Below, one piece after another: positions 63,878 to 64,000 of a DNA stretch of 64,000 bases. Numbering within the stretch: position 1 is the stretch's first letter; the number at the start of each line of letters is the position of its first letter. The translations under genes were made by a program, and so were the position numbers. The notes below the pieces were generated by a model, which saw only the letters and a program-made list of their open reading frames with translations, was not told where the DNA came from and made no database searches. This stretch comes from Paenarthrobacter sp. Z7-10 (GTDB lineage: Bacteria > Actinomycetota > Actinomycetes > Actinomycetales > Micrococcaceae): positions 17,731 to 81,730 of the forward strand of contig NZ_JADPVH010000009.1 in assembly GCF_026932795.1 (NCBI RefSeq), written 5' to 3'.

Positions 63878-63952
63878 ATGTCCAAGCGAGCACGCAAGCG
63901 TCGTGACCGGAAGCGTGGCGGCGCTAACCACGGTAAGCGTCCCAACGCTTAA
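63878..63952 (+). CDS. 50S ribosomal protein bL37
   Basis: 24 residues, very basic: MSKRARKRRDRKRGGANH then GKRPNA. It matches the small actinobacterial ribosomal protein bL37 found in mycobacterial 50S structures (NHGKRPNA C-terminus). ATG with GGAGG 5 bases upstream. Too short for ordinary gene finders. A terminator-like hairpin follows. Confidence 0.88.
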   Translation: MSKRARKRRDRKRGGANHGKRPNA

Positions 63953-63980
63953 GTCTTGTACTTAAGAGCGAAAGAGACCC

Positions 63981-64000
63981 CCTGAACCACGAGGTTCAGG
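63981..64000 (+). terminator. Terminator hairpin after bL37 (cut by window end)
   Basis: Perfect 8-bp stem CCTGAACC/GGTTCAGG with loop ACGA, ending at the last base of the window, so any T-run is out of view. Confidence 0.65.

Overview
The window reads as a chromosome segment of a GC-rich actinobacterium, most likely Arthrobacter-like (Micrococcaceae). The signs are the block argS-lysA-hom-thrC-thrB-rho-prfA-prmC-tsaC on one strand, a fused E2/E1 2-oxoglutarate dehydrogenase of the Kgd type, a GuaB1-type protein, a 24-residue ribosomal protein bL37, many GTG starts and frequent 4-base ATGA overlaps. No rRNA, CRISPR array, phage or insertion sequence was seen. This is a judgement from gene content; no database was searched.

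Layout. 1-1.3 kb: end of a glycosyltransferase and a nucleotide-sugar epimerase-like gene (+). 1.2-13.5 kb: translation-factor and aspartate-family amino-acid genes (-). 13.5-16.5 kb: an MFS exporter divergent from a membrane/flavin oxidoreductase fusion, then tRNA-Arg(CCG). 16.8-32.6 kb: HrpA-type helicase, GNAT, HIT, rhodanese, CorA, a cysteine-desulfhydrase-like PLP enzyme, Zur with ZnuABC, and two CNNM/CBS proteins. 32.8-51.7 kb: a sugar-acid and sugar catabolic island. 51.8-64 kb: drug exporter, GuaB1, Kgd, a GDSL protein, a small stress-like cluster (Rieske/DUF2231, DUF3072, ChaB, NATD1-like), a PadR/DUF4097 pair and bL37.

The island holds glucuronate isomerase (uxaC), fructuronate reductase (uxuB), mannonate dehydratase (manD), a frame-shifted GPH-type symporter, a single ORF joining gluconokinase to a family 3 glycoside hydrolase, two Gfo/Idh/MocA dehydrogenases alternating with two TIM-barrel isomerases, two LacI regulators, and a sugar ABC importer without its ATPase. 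Four promoters in the island share one geometry: an 18-bp operator close to TTGGCAA-CCGR-TTGCCAA whose downstream half is also the -35 box, with a 17-base spacer to the -10. Hexuronate use and the dehydrogenase/isomerase module therefore appear to be co-regulated.

At the DNA level, a 54-bp palindromic element occurs three times (17.2, 47.1 and 51.8 kb) and supplies the stop codon of two genes. Tandem repeats are common in and beside genes: 39 bp in a CNNM gene, 36 bp and 13 bp in and after uxuB, 9 bp and 5 bp between genes, and low-complexity inserts in Rho, HrpA, UxuB, Hom and others.
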